Shown here: positions 1-10,500 of the stretch, piece by piece
Numbering within the stretch: the stretch's first letter is position 1
How the letters are laid out: every line of letters begins with the position of its first letter
Origin: Mactromeris polynyma
Lineage: Eukaryota > Mollusca > Bivalvia > Venerida > Mactridae
NCBI GenBank assembly: GCA_032209605.1
Contig: JASFXZ010000020.1
Span: 131,501 to 195,500 of the forward strand
DNA: 64,000 bases
Direction: 5' to 3'
Notes under the pieces: model-generated
Told to the model about the DNA's origin: nothing
The model's database searches: none
What the model saw: the letters and a program-made list of their open reading frames with translations, nothing else
Program-made: the position numbers and the translations under genes

Positions 1-126
1 AGCATTGTCAGATTCTATTTCCTCAAATGGTCTAAGAACCATAACTCTAGGCTTATGTAAATATGCTGTTAAAATAGAAATGTTGAAATAGTTTGCATAT
101 TGATTGATTTCCGTGTCAGTGATGTC
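1..126. other. Window left edge, possible exon fragment
   Basis: Bases 1-56 are open in two frames and end at GTAAAT, so this could be an exon of the unidentified gene. No frame joins the exon at 3025 cleanly and no similarity was recognised. The rest is AT-rich. Confidence 0.15.
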
Positions 127-2122
127 ATTGTACTCCAACACAAACCATTTAATAGGTGGAGTTACATTGTACTCCAACACGAACCATTTGATAGGTGGAG
201 TTACATTGTACTCCAACACCAACCATTTGATAGGTGGAGTTACATTGTACTACAACACAAACCATTTAATAGGTGGAGTTACATTGTACTCCAACATGAA
301 CCATTTGATAGGTGGAGTTACATTGTACTCCAACATGAACCATTTGATAGGTGGAGTTACATTGTACTCCAACACCAACCATTTGATAGGTGGAGTTACA
401 TTGTACTCCAACACGAACCATTTGATAGGTGGAGTTACATTGTACTCCAACACGAACCATTTGATAGGTGGAGTTACATTGTACTCCAACACCAACCATT
501 TGATAGGTGGAGTTACATTGTACTCCAACACGAACCATTTGATAGGTGGAGTTACATTGTACTCCAACATGAACCATTTGATAGGTGGAGTTACATTGTA
601 CTCCAACACCAACCATTTGATAGGTGGAGTTACATTGTACTCCAACATGAACCATTTGATAGGTGGAGTTACATTGTACTCCAACACCAACCATTTGATA
701 GGTGGAGTTACATTGTACTCCAACACCAACCATTTGATAGGTGGAGTTACATTGTACTCCAACATGAACCATTTGATAGGTGGAGTTACATTGTACTCCA
801 ACACCAACCATTTGATAGGTGGAGTTACATTGTACTCCAACACGAACCATTTGATAGGTGGAGTTACATTGTACTCCAACACGAACCATTTGATAGGTGG
901 AGTTACATTGTACTCCAACACCAACCATTTGATAGGTGGAGTTACATTGTACTCCAACACGAACCATTTGATAGGTGGAGTTACATTGTACTCCAACACA
1001 AACCATTTGATAGGTGGAGTTACATTGTACTCCAACACAAACCATTTGATAGGTGGAGTTACATTGTACTCCAACACGAACCATTTGATAGGTGGAGTTA
1101 CATTGTACTCCAACACCAACCGTTTGATAGGTGGAGTTACATTGTACTCCAACACCAACCGTTTGATAGGTGGAGTTACATTGTACTCCAACACCGACCG
1201 TTTGATAGGTGGAGTTACATTGTACTCCAACACCAACCATTTGATAGGTGGAGTTACATTGTACTCCAACACCAACCAATGGATAGGTGGAGTTACATTG
1301 TACTCCAACACCAACCATTTGATAGGTGGAGTTACATTGTACTCCAACACCAACCATTTGATAGGTGGAGTTACATTGTACTCCAACACGAACCATTTGA
1401 TAGGTGGAGTTACATTGTACTCCAACACCAACCATTTGATAGGTGGAGTTACATTGTACTCCAACACGAACCATTTGATAGGTGGAGTTACATTGTACTC
1501 CAACACGAACCATTTGATAGGTGGAGTTACATTGTACTCCAACACCAACCATTTGATAGGTGGAGTTACATTGTACTCCAACACCAACCATTTGATAGGT
1601 GGAGTTACATTGTACTCCAACACCAACCATTTGATAGGTGGAGTTACATTGTACTCCAACACCAACCATTTGATAGGTGGAGTTACATTGTACTCCAACA
1701 CCAACCATTTGATAGGTGGAGTTACATTGTACTCCAACACGAACCATTTGATAGGTGGAGTTACATTGTACTCCAACACCAACCATTTGATAGGTGGAGT
1801 TACATTGTACTCCAACACGAACCATTTGATAGGTGGAGTTACATTGTACTCCAACACGAACCATTTGATAGGTGGAGTTACATTGTACTCCAACACCAAC
1901 CATTTGATAGGTGGAGTTACATTGTACTCCAACACCAACCATTTGATAGGTGGAGTTACATTGTACTCCAACACAAACCATTTGATAGGTGGAGTTACAT
2001 TGTACTCCAACACCAACCATTTGATAGGTGGAGTTACATTGTACTCCAACACGAACCATTTGATAGGTGGAGTTACATTGTACTCCAACACGAACCATTT
2101 GATAGGTGGAGTTACATTGTAC
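127..2122. repeat. 39-bp minisatellite, about 51 copies
   Basis: Tandem unit containing CATTTGATAGGTGGAGTTAC, with copies differing mainly at a few positions (CACC/CACG/CATG/CACA). Each unit holds a 6-bp inverted repeat, TGGAGT - 8 bases - ACTCCA. Because 39 is divisible by three, four frames stay open for about 600 codons; I see no sign that these are genes. Confidence 0.97.
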
Positions 2123-2357
2123 AATACTGTGTATTTGTGTGCATTTTGTTATTGACCTAATCTATGAATGAGTCTCTAAGGCAAACTCCCAATTATATTA
2201 TCAGATAATAATTTATAGACGCTCATGAATGTTCATTCTTAAATTATCATCTGTGACTTTCAATATGTTTATTATTATTATAATGTACCCATTCGACTAA
2301 AACAGTAATTGTGAACAGAGTGGAGAAGGTTAATTAGTGCCAGTTATTAATACTTAC

Positions 2358-2996
2358 ATTGTACTGTGTTTGTATACTGATTGTACTGTGTTTGTATACT
2401 GATTGTACTGTGTTTGTATACTGTTTGTATACTGATAGTACTGTGTTTGTATACTGTTTGTATACTGATAGTACTGTGTTTGTATACTGTTTGTATACTG
2501 ATTGTACTGTGTTTGTATACTGATTTTATACTGATTGTACTGTGTTTGTATACTGATTGTACTGTGTTTGTATACTGATTGTACTGTGTTTGTATACTGA
2601 TTGTACTGTGTTTGTATACTGATTGTACTGTGTTTGTATACTGATTGTACTGTGTTTGTATACTGATTGTACTGTGTTTGTATACTGATTGTACTGTGTT
2701 TGTATACTGATAGTACTGTGTTTGTATACTGTTTGTATACTGATTGTACTGTGTTTGTATACTGATTTTATACTGATTGTACTGTGTTTGTATACTGATT
2801 GTACTGTGTTTGTATACTGATTGTACTGTGTTTGTATACTGATAGTACTGTGTTTGTATACTGATTGTACTGTGTTTGTATACTGATTGTACTGTGTTTG
2901 TATACTGATTGTACTGTGTTTGTATACTGATTGTACTGTGTTTGTATACTGATTGTACTGTGTTTGTATACTGATTGTACTGTGTTTGTATACTGA
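2358..2996. repeat. 22-bp minisatellite, about 29 copies
   Basis: Unit TTGTACTGTGTTTGTATACT plus GA, with occasional 12-bp partial units (TGTTTGTATACTGA). It stops 28 bp before the exon at 3025, so it occupies the branch-point zone of that intron. Confidence 0.97.
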
Positions 2997-3024
2997 CATA
3001 TTGTTGTGTTATTTATTTTTTCAG

Positions 3025-3104
3025 AGTTCCACTTCAGATATGTGAAAACATATGCATACAGTGATCTGCAACATTTGATCAAAGATATCATCTTTAAACA
3101 GTAA
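3025..3104 (+). CDS. Terminal coding exon of an unidentified gene (3' part only)
   Basis: A pyrimidine-rich tract and CAG end at 3024. They are followed by an open frame entered in phase 1 (AG + TTC CAC TTC ...) that encodes 25 residues, beginning FHFRYVKTYAYSDLQHLIKD, and stops at TAA 3102-3104. A candidate AATAAA lies about 260 bp downstream. The fragment is too short for me to name a family. The rest of the gene must lie left of the window or in the first 100 bases, where a weak exon-like stretch (1-56, donor GTAAAT) could be the previous exon; I could not make its phase fit. The preceding intron would be filled by the arrays at 127-2122 and 2358-2996. It converges with FUNDC1. It could also be a chance open stretch after a good acceptor. 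Confidence 0.5.
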
Positions 3105-3359
3105 TGTGACTGTGATTGAACGAAGCTGTGTATATATTGTGACTTGTATGTTGGATCTAAACATACTCTAAAAACTGTTTGATAATGTTGAATATTGGAT
3201 ATTTATCTCTGATCTATAGCATATTTGTACAACTGTGTTGTAAGGTAATGTCTGTGTAGGGTGTGTAGTACTATTGATTTGAGAATTAACTTTGAATTTC
3301 AGTTACTTAATTTTGCACCTGTTTTAATTTTACAAATACAGTAAAAATGAGTTATGATA

Positions 3360-3365
3360 AATAAA
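3360..3365 (+). promoter_or_regulatory. Candidate polyadenylation signal AATAAA
   Basis: This is the first AATAAA downstream of the TAA at 3102-3104, so it is the likeliest 3' end signal for the unidentified plus-strand gene. It abuts the 47-bp tandem repeat at 3363-3643. Confidence 0.35.
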
Positions 3366-3643
3366 ATTCTTATGTTTAGTAATTTGAATGAAATAGGAAT
3401 TGGATTCATATAATTCTTATCTTTAGTAATTTGAATGAAATAGGAAGTGGACACATATAATTCTATCTTTAGTAATTTGAATGAAATAGGAAGTGGACAC
3501 ATATAATTCTTATCTTTAGTAATTTGAATGAAATAGGAAATGGACACATATAATTCTTATCTTTAGTAATTTGAATGAAATAGGAAGTGGACACATATAA
3601 TTCTTATCTTTAGTAATTTGAATGAAATAGGAAGTAGATTCAT
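3363..3643. repeat. 47-bp tandem repeat, about 6 copies
   Basis: Units share TCTTTAGTAATTTGAATGAA followed by ATAGGAAGTGGACAC. Mild divergence in the first copy. Confidence 0.92.
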
Positions 3644-3755
3644 GTTGTTTCACATTTAGCGACAAACTTCATTTATTTCTTGTGGAGTTAATATTGGTTT
3701 GATGGCATCCAATACTATAAGTTGTTGCTTTTGTATCCTGGCCTGTAAATAGCTT

Positions 3756-3868
3756 CTATGAACAACATAGATACAACTGGTGTCATGTTGGTATGGACGA
3801 CATAGATACAACTGAAGTAATGTTGGTATGACAACATAAGATACAACTGGTGTCATGTTGGTATGACA
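3756..3868. repeat. Short tandem repeat of about 36 bp, 3 copies
   Basis: Units contain ACATAGATACAACTGGTGTC and ATGTTGGTATG. Confidence 0.85.
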
Positions 3869-4990
3869 GGGCTTGTTTTAGCTGTACTTCAGGGCTTGAT
3901 ATAGTCCCCAATGTCAAATAAACCCAAAATCTTTAGGAAAAGCCCTTTACCGCTTGATTTTTCGTACTTTTCTGATTTCTTCATTTAATGTTGCGACCTT
4001 CAGTTAGCAAATTTATTGCAGTGCACTGTTTGTGATCTTTGTCAAGTTGTTATGCTTATTCATGCTGCGCTGTTCATGCAAGGTTTTTTTATAACATTTT
4101 AACATTTTCTGGTAATTTTATGAAATTAACATTTTTTGAATTGTTCATGTTTTATTGGTAGTAAATATTTGCTGTGTATAATTGTTGCCTTTCTGTATTA
4201 CTTGTATTGTTCAATGACCAAATATTGATGTTCTGTGTACAGTAAGTGATTTGATGAATTGGTAGAAAAGTCAATTAATGTTTTTGTGTGGTTGATTAAA
4301 ATGAACCAAGTTATCATTGAGTCTGTGTAATGAAGTATTACTAGAGATTGATAGTTGTACTGGTCACATGTTTCATATCTATACTTTATTCCTTGTATAT
4401 ATTGACATTTAATTATCACTACACACTGTCTTGTATTTCAGAGTATAATTATGGTTCTTTAATTGATGTTATGCATTTGAAAATCAACAGATGTTTTTCT
4501 CGTGTTTTTTATAATCTTGATTTTTCTTTAACAAGTTTCAATTCTTTCACTGTTAACCATACATAGATATGGACGCAATAAATTAATTGCTGTTACCAGT
4601 TATGTACCAGTTCTGGGGTTGTGAGTGTGGAGACCAGCCACGATACTCATGTCTGTGATTGGATCATTCCAAGCTCTGGCTAGAAATTAACCAGTTGCAA
4701 TGCTAACATATGGTCACTAAATTCAGATTGCATTGACTGCAGTGAGATATTTCCATTTGTTGAAATAAGTATCATCCAATTTTAGTCATTTTGTTTTATT
4801 TTTCTATTTAGATGTTCGACTTGCTGCAGTATATTTATGTGATTTCATTAAATGTCGAGTCATCTGGTATGAATTTGAAGTTTTAACCTATACTGCATAA
4901 AATGTAGAGTTTAACAAAGTTTTATTTTTGCTATTATTAAGTATTATGTCAATGTTTGTGACCAGAGGTAAGGCCTAAATTAAAATTAGG
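3869..4990. other. Intergenic, no gene recognised
   Basis: AT-rich sequence between the unidentified plus-strand gene and FUNDC1. Only short chance open frames; no conserved protein or RNA seen. Confidence 0.6.
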
Positions 4991-5580
4991 TTTGTTTGCC
5001 CTTTACCGACCGACCCGAGATTTGGCCGCCGACTCAAAAAAAATATTTCAAAATTCGGATTTTTTTTATTATTATGTCACACTACGATGTGTGCAGTTTG
5101 TTCTTCTTAGTTACAAAACAATGACTATTTTTTTTCATTATGTTTGCCTTATGATAACTTCCTCTTGCTAGAAAAACTTTTGAACCCAGTTAGAAAAAAG
5201 TATGACACAAAAATGGTCATAGTTGCCCTTATAATATTTTCATCAACAATTATTGAAGCCTCATGCTCATACTCACTAAAATAGACGGGCTATATAAAGT
5301 ATTAAAAATAAGTACACATAAAAGTGTCAATTTTGCTTTCATTTTATCAACATTAATTTTTTCTGAATTGATCCGAGTTTATGTTAACCATGTTTTACAA
5401 CCACCTGTCATTAAATTGTATCTTTTTTAACATTTACAATTATTTTACTGTACACGCCCACCTAATGTACCACATGTCGAAAATACCACGCACGAACAAT
5501 ACATTTCGACTAAAACATATTAAAATTTCCACACTTACCTACCCACCTCTAAAATCTAGGGTCGGTAAAGGGCAAACAAA
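4991..5580. mobile_element. 590-bp non-autonomous element with 21-bp terminal inverted repeats
   Basis: The left end TTTGTTTGCCCTTTACCGAC is mirrored exactly at the right end (…GTCGGTAAAGGGCAAACAAA), and similarity continues inward after a 4-base indel. No transposase frame inside. A clear target duplication was not found, so superfamily is unassigned. Confidence 0.75.
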
Positions 5581-5878
5581 GACTTTTTTAATGATGGTCT
5601 AATATAGCTAATATCTGGAGCAGTGGATGTCTGCAGTGATTTACTTTCCACTATATTTTATTATGAACTAGTTATTGTCTCAATTGTTGTACTTGGGTTA
5701 TCCCCCCTTTCCTGTTACTTATCTAATAAAATCATTCTGAAAACATCTGTCTTCAGTAAGTGATGTGAAAGTGCGTTAATTGTGTAAAGTGTATGTTTGA
5801 AATAATCTGAGTAAAATCAGACACAGGACGTCAAACATCTCATCAAAGAAAAACATTAACTTACTGTACAGTGTACTC
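5581..5878. other. Intergenic
   Basis: No feature recognised between the inverted-repeat element and the FUNDC1 polyadenylation candidate. Confidence 0.5.
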
Positions 5879-5884
5879 TTTATT
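5879..5884 (-). promoter_or_regulatory. Polyadenylation signal AATAAA, distal candidate for FUNDC1
   Basis: TTTATT on the plus strand is AATAAA on the minus strand, 1.6 kb beyond the FUNDC1 stop, with T/GT-rich sequence shortly downstream. Two nearer minus-strand AATAAA hexamers are at 6022-6027 and 6367-6372. No perfect hexamer was noticed between 6373 and 7501, so the 3'UTR probably includes the 79-bp array at 6858-7332. Confidence 0.45.
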
Positions 5885-6086
5885 GTGAAGGTTAAATCAT
5901 TGCACAGAAACAGATATATACAACATCTTCCCATTCAATGGGTTTAAAGAAGATAGTAACAAATATCAATTAATGAATGACCTCAGCATTTTCAACCAAT
6001 TACTGATAAGACAAACCAATCTTTATTCCATAACTATACATGTTTTACATTTTGTGAGATTCAAATAATCACTTATCATTATAAGA

Positions 6087-6348
6087 TGTTTGTTTTATCG
6101 GGTTATACGCCGTTTCTCAACGATATTTCAGTTATATACGGCGGCCGGTTCACCTAACCAGTTTTTCCTGGACTGAAATCTAACCAGTACTAACTTACCC
6201 TTCCACAAGGAGCCGGCAACGTCTCCACATGAGGAAAATCAACATTTTTGTCAAATTTTCATAAAAGGGTATAACCTGCCGCAACTGGGAATCGAACCCG
6301 GATCGCCGGGTTACAAGTCCAGCGCACTAACCACTGGACCACGGCTTT
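6087..6348 (-). mobile_element. tRNA-derived SINE, full length, with target-site duplication
   Basis: On the minus strand 6345-6278 folds like a tRNA: a 7-bp acceptor stem with wobble pairs, an A box TGGTCCAGTGG and a B box GTTCGATTC that fit the Pol III consensus, and an anticodon loop CTTGTAA (TGT, Thr). A roughly 190-bp body follows. The 10-bp duplication CATTATAAGA flanks it at 6077-6086 and 6349-6358. The tRNA part is too short and has a mismatched anticodon stem, so it is not a functional tRNA gene. Confidence 0.88.
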
Positions 6349-6857
6349 CATTATAAGAAACAATTGTTTATTTAATACATTACTTTATATAATACTTAAA
6401 TGATTTAACATATAAAAAGGTAAGAGTTGCAAGCAGAAAAAGAAGAGGTTTAAGATATTTACATATTGCTAACATGTTGAACATGACACAAAGAGAAGGA
6501 ATTGTACTTTTCATTCAACAAAAAATAGGAAGTTTTAATCCTGACAATAGTGCCCATGATTATATCAGGAATACAAATGGTGTAAAGAGAAAACATTCCT
6601 TATAACATTACAATGTCAAAATATGGTCATTTCTGAGAACAGATCAATGACAAGTCTGCATGTTGAAATTTGTCTTCAATCAATTTTGTAACCTTACACC
6701 CAGACAAAACAACATTTTGATGTATTTTGAATATCCTCTGTTTCTTATTAAACTAATAATTCATATTTCTTTCATAATGTGACATTGTTTCAAGTAATTA
6801 TAATTGTTGATCTATAAAAATAAACTTTGTATATGACATTTCTATTCATCATCATCA

Positions 6858-7332
6858 CATGATCAGACGTCCACACACCTTGTATAGGTATAATATAGTA
6901 GCAAAGATAGTCCTAGTTTACAACTTCCTATACAAACATGATCAGACGTCTACACACCTTGTATAGGTATAATATAGTAGCAAAGATAGTCCTAGTTTAC
7001 AACTTCCTATACAAACATGATCAGACGTACACACATCTTGTATAGGTATAATATAGTAGCAAAGATAGTCCTAGTTTACAACTTCCAATACAAACATGAT
7101 CAGACGTCTACACACCTTGTATAGGTATAATATAGTAGCAAAGATAGTCCTAGTTTACAACTTCCTATACAAACATGATCAGACGTACACACATCTTGTA
7201 TAGGTATAATATAGTAGCAAAGATAGTCCTAGTTTACAACTTCCAATACAAACATGATCAGACGTCCACACACCTTGTAAAGGTATAATATAGTAGCAAA
7301 GATAGTCCTAGTGTTCAACTTCCTATACAAAC
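6858..7332. repeat. 79-bp minisatellite, 6 copies
   Basis: Units begin CATGATCAGACGT and contain GGTATAATATAGTAGCAAAG. Copies are 90 percent or more alike. It sits in the inferred FUNDC1 3'UTR. Confidence 0.95.
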
Positions 7333-7501
7333 AGTTTAAGCTATCAAACTAACCATACAATATATATACAATGCACCATCTCCTACTGTCTTATCATATC
7401 TACAACTGTCCATGAAATTAATATAAACAATAATATTATTTGCACTAGGTCACAGAAGCTGGAAGATAGAAATATTATTTGTACAAAAAAAGTAATTTCT
7501 A

Positions 7502-7579
7502 TCAAAAAGCTAAACCTAGAAAAAAGCCTCCAGCAAAACTTCCAGCCAGGAACATGTTTTCTTGAACAAATCTTCGAAG
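7502..7579 (-). CDS. FUNDC1: FUNDC1 terminal coding exon 4
   Basis: Acceptor TATTTTCAG, then 25 residues, LRRFVQENMFLAGSFAGGFF plus LGLAF, then TGA (7504-7502). This matches the C-terminal membrane helix of the family (FIKQN...GGFLLGLAS in human). The long 3'UTR follows to the left. Confidence 0.93.
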   Translation of the reverse strand, partial: LRRFVQENMFLAGSFAGGFFLGLAF

Positions 7580-10500
7580 CTGAAAATATAAACATGTATA
7601 CAATGTACAAGCAAGTAAACTATCAACAATGTAATATTGAACTATACTCCACTACATATGACCAAGCTTGTAAATCTGACCAATGGCTAGGCTGCATTCT
7701 AAAACTGATTTCTAATCTCAAGTTTCATAACAATTATATGTCCTGGATTATAAGGGATATTAAAGTAAAGAAATGTTTTTGTCCTTGATTGCCTAGGAAT
7801 TTAATCAACCTTAATATGAATAATAGATCATTATGTGTTAAACAACAACTAAAATCAGGTATTTTAAACATTATATGATTCAGTTAATAGTCACACACAT
7901 TATACAAATGAATATTTACATTGTTAGCAACCTGTGGGTACTGTCTACTTGCTTCCTTTTGTACTTTTCGTTTTGCACGATCCATTTCTCTGTTCACACG
8001 ACTCCAGTTGATCTGTATATAACCTTGATGCTGAGCAATCTGTATAATATAAATGTTCAACTATAAATAAACAAAACAACCACAGCCCAGAATTATTAAA
8101 GAAACCACATGGCAGTCGCATATACCACTCGGCAGTCACATGTCAACTATACCACACAGCAGTCACATGTCAACTATACCACACAGCAGTCACATGTCAA
8201 CTATACCACACTGTCACAGCAGTCACATGTCAACTATACCACACAGCAGTCACATGTCGCCGATACCACACTGCAGTCAACGATACCACAAGGCAGTCAC
8301 ATGTCAACTATACCACTCGGCAGTCACATGTCAACTATACCACTCGGCAGTCACATGTCAACTATACCACACAGCAGTCACATGTCGCCGATACCACACT
8401 GCAGTCAACGATACCACAAGGCAGTCACATGTCAACTATACCACTCGGCAGTCACATGTCAACTATACCACACAGCAGTCACATGTCGCCGATACCACAA
8501 GGCAGTCACATGTCAACTATACCACTCGGCAGTCACATGTCAACTATACCACTCGGCAGTCACATGTCAACTATACCACACTGTCACAGCAGTCACATGT
8601 CAACTATACCACACAGCAGTCACATGTCGCCGATACCACACTGCAGTCAACGATACCACAAGGCAGTCACATGTCAACGATACAACACGGCAGTCACATG
8701 TCAAAGATACCACACAGCAGTATCATATCAACGATACCACACGGCAGTCACATGTCAATGATACCACACGGCAGTCACATGTCCAAATTGTCTACGCTGT
8801 ATCTGAGTTTGGTGATTGAATTGTGACAATGGATTGAGTGTATATTTTGAAAGCTAAATGCAAAACATGGTTTTAATCAATTCCTACCCTTAAATCTCAG
8901 ATTACCTCTCAAATCTGGAAGACAATGGATACAATGGAGAGTAAGATAGTAAGCACCCATTAAGGATTTTACTCAGATCCAACACTCAAGTTTACAAACT
9001 CAGCAGGGTAAATTGTATCCTCCGAGTCATGATTGGTGAATATTGATTATAATTTCGAACTCTTGTTCACTAGCATCTGTGCCACAAGCTGGAATGACTT
9101 CAAGCCACAGTGAGACGGGTATGGTGTACGTTTGTACAACAGCATAATAACATGGATCAAGTGTGGAAAAATGTTTTTCTAGATAAAAACTCTAGTCTGT
9201 AATGTACATCCTTTGTTCAATGTAAACTTGTCATTTATTGTCTTTAAAGGTGCCAGTTATTGACTAATCTAATGAAATATAACTTTAAAATCAGAAGTTC
9301 CTGCTGTAAATGATTTTGTTCTTCTTATGTAGACAAAAATCAAAAGGACAGTCAATCAGAGACCTATCATAGATTTGTCATGAAAATGTCCCATGTATGC
9401 AGAGACCTATAATAGATTTGTCATGAAAATGTCCCATGTATGCAGAGACCTATCATAGATTTGTCATGAAAATGTCCCTGTGTATGTAATTACAAAAGTT
9501 TCAAGCTTGTTTTTACATCAGTTTAAGTTCATTCTTACAACCATACATGGACAAGAAAATTAAATATTAAAATAGTTTTTATTATTTCAGAGAAAGGAAT
9601 CAACTTGAAATCATATATTTATGTAATAAGTCATTTATGAGGGACACCTGATCTTACAAGTACATGATGTTTCAACATTTTACAAATAACTTGGTAAGGA
9701 AGTCTTACTCATCAATACATATAATTATGTCCAATCAGCTTTAATAGTTATTGTCTTTCATCTGCCAAATAATTATGGTATTTTACCTAACATGGAGTTA
9801 TGGCCTAACACTACTACAGAGTTATGGTGTATTATCTAACATAGAGTTATGGCCTTACACTACTACAGAGTTATGGTGTATTATCTAACATGGAGTTATG
9901 GCCTAACACTACTACAGAGTTATGGTGTATTATCTAACATGGAGTTATGGCCTAACACTACTACAGAGTTATGGTGTATTATCTAACATAGAGTTATGGC
10001 CTAACACTACTACAGAGTTATGGTGTATTATCTAACATGGAGTTATGGCCTAACACTACTACAGAGTTATGGTGTATTATCTAACATAGAGTTATGGCCT
10101 AACACTACTACAGAGTTATGGTGTATTATCTAACATAGAGTTATGGCCTAACACTACTACAGAGTTATGGTGTATTATCTAACATGGAGTTATGGCCTAA
10201 CACTACTACAGAGTTATGTTGTATTATCTAACATAGAGTTATGGCCTAACACTACTACTGAGTTATGGTGTATTATCTAACATAGAGTTATGGCCTAACA
10301 CTACTACAGAGTTATGGTGTATTATCTAACATAGAGTTATGGCCTAACACTACTACAGAGTTATGGTGTATTATCTAACATAGAGTTATGGCCTAACACT
10401 ACTACTGAGTTATGGTGTATTATCTAACATAGAGTCGCATTCCATTATCTACAGGAATACCTTTCATACTTTTCTGTTAGTAGGGGAATATTTCCTGACC

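Larger units (their letters stand above)
5885..7501 (-). other. FUNDC1 3' untranslated region (inferred)
   Basis: No other coding exon is seen here. The region contains a SINE (6087-6348) and a six-copy 79-bp minisatellite (6858-7332). The remainder is unremarkable AT-rich sequence. Confidence 0.5.

Noticed and set aside
100..2160. Very long open frames (over 600 codons, both strands) in the 39-bp array
   Set aside because: The period is a multiple of three, so any unit without stops stays open; four frames are open at once, there is no unique flanking coding sequence, and the peptides are low-complexity.
6278..6345. tRNA-Thr gene (anticodon TGT)
   Set aside because: It is only 68 nt, the anticodon stem is mismatched, and it forms the head of a SINE with its own target duplication.
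7383..7610. 75-codon hydrophobic minus-strand frame
   Set aside because: It overlaps FUNDC1 exon 4 in a different frame; the FUNDC1 frame has family similarity and correct splice phase.
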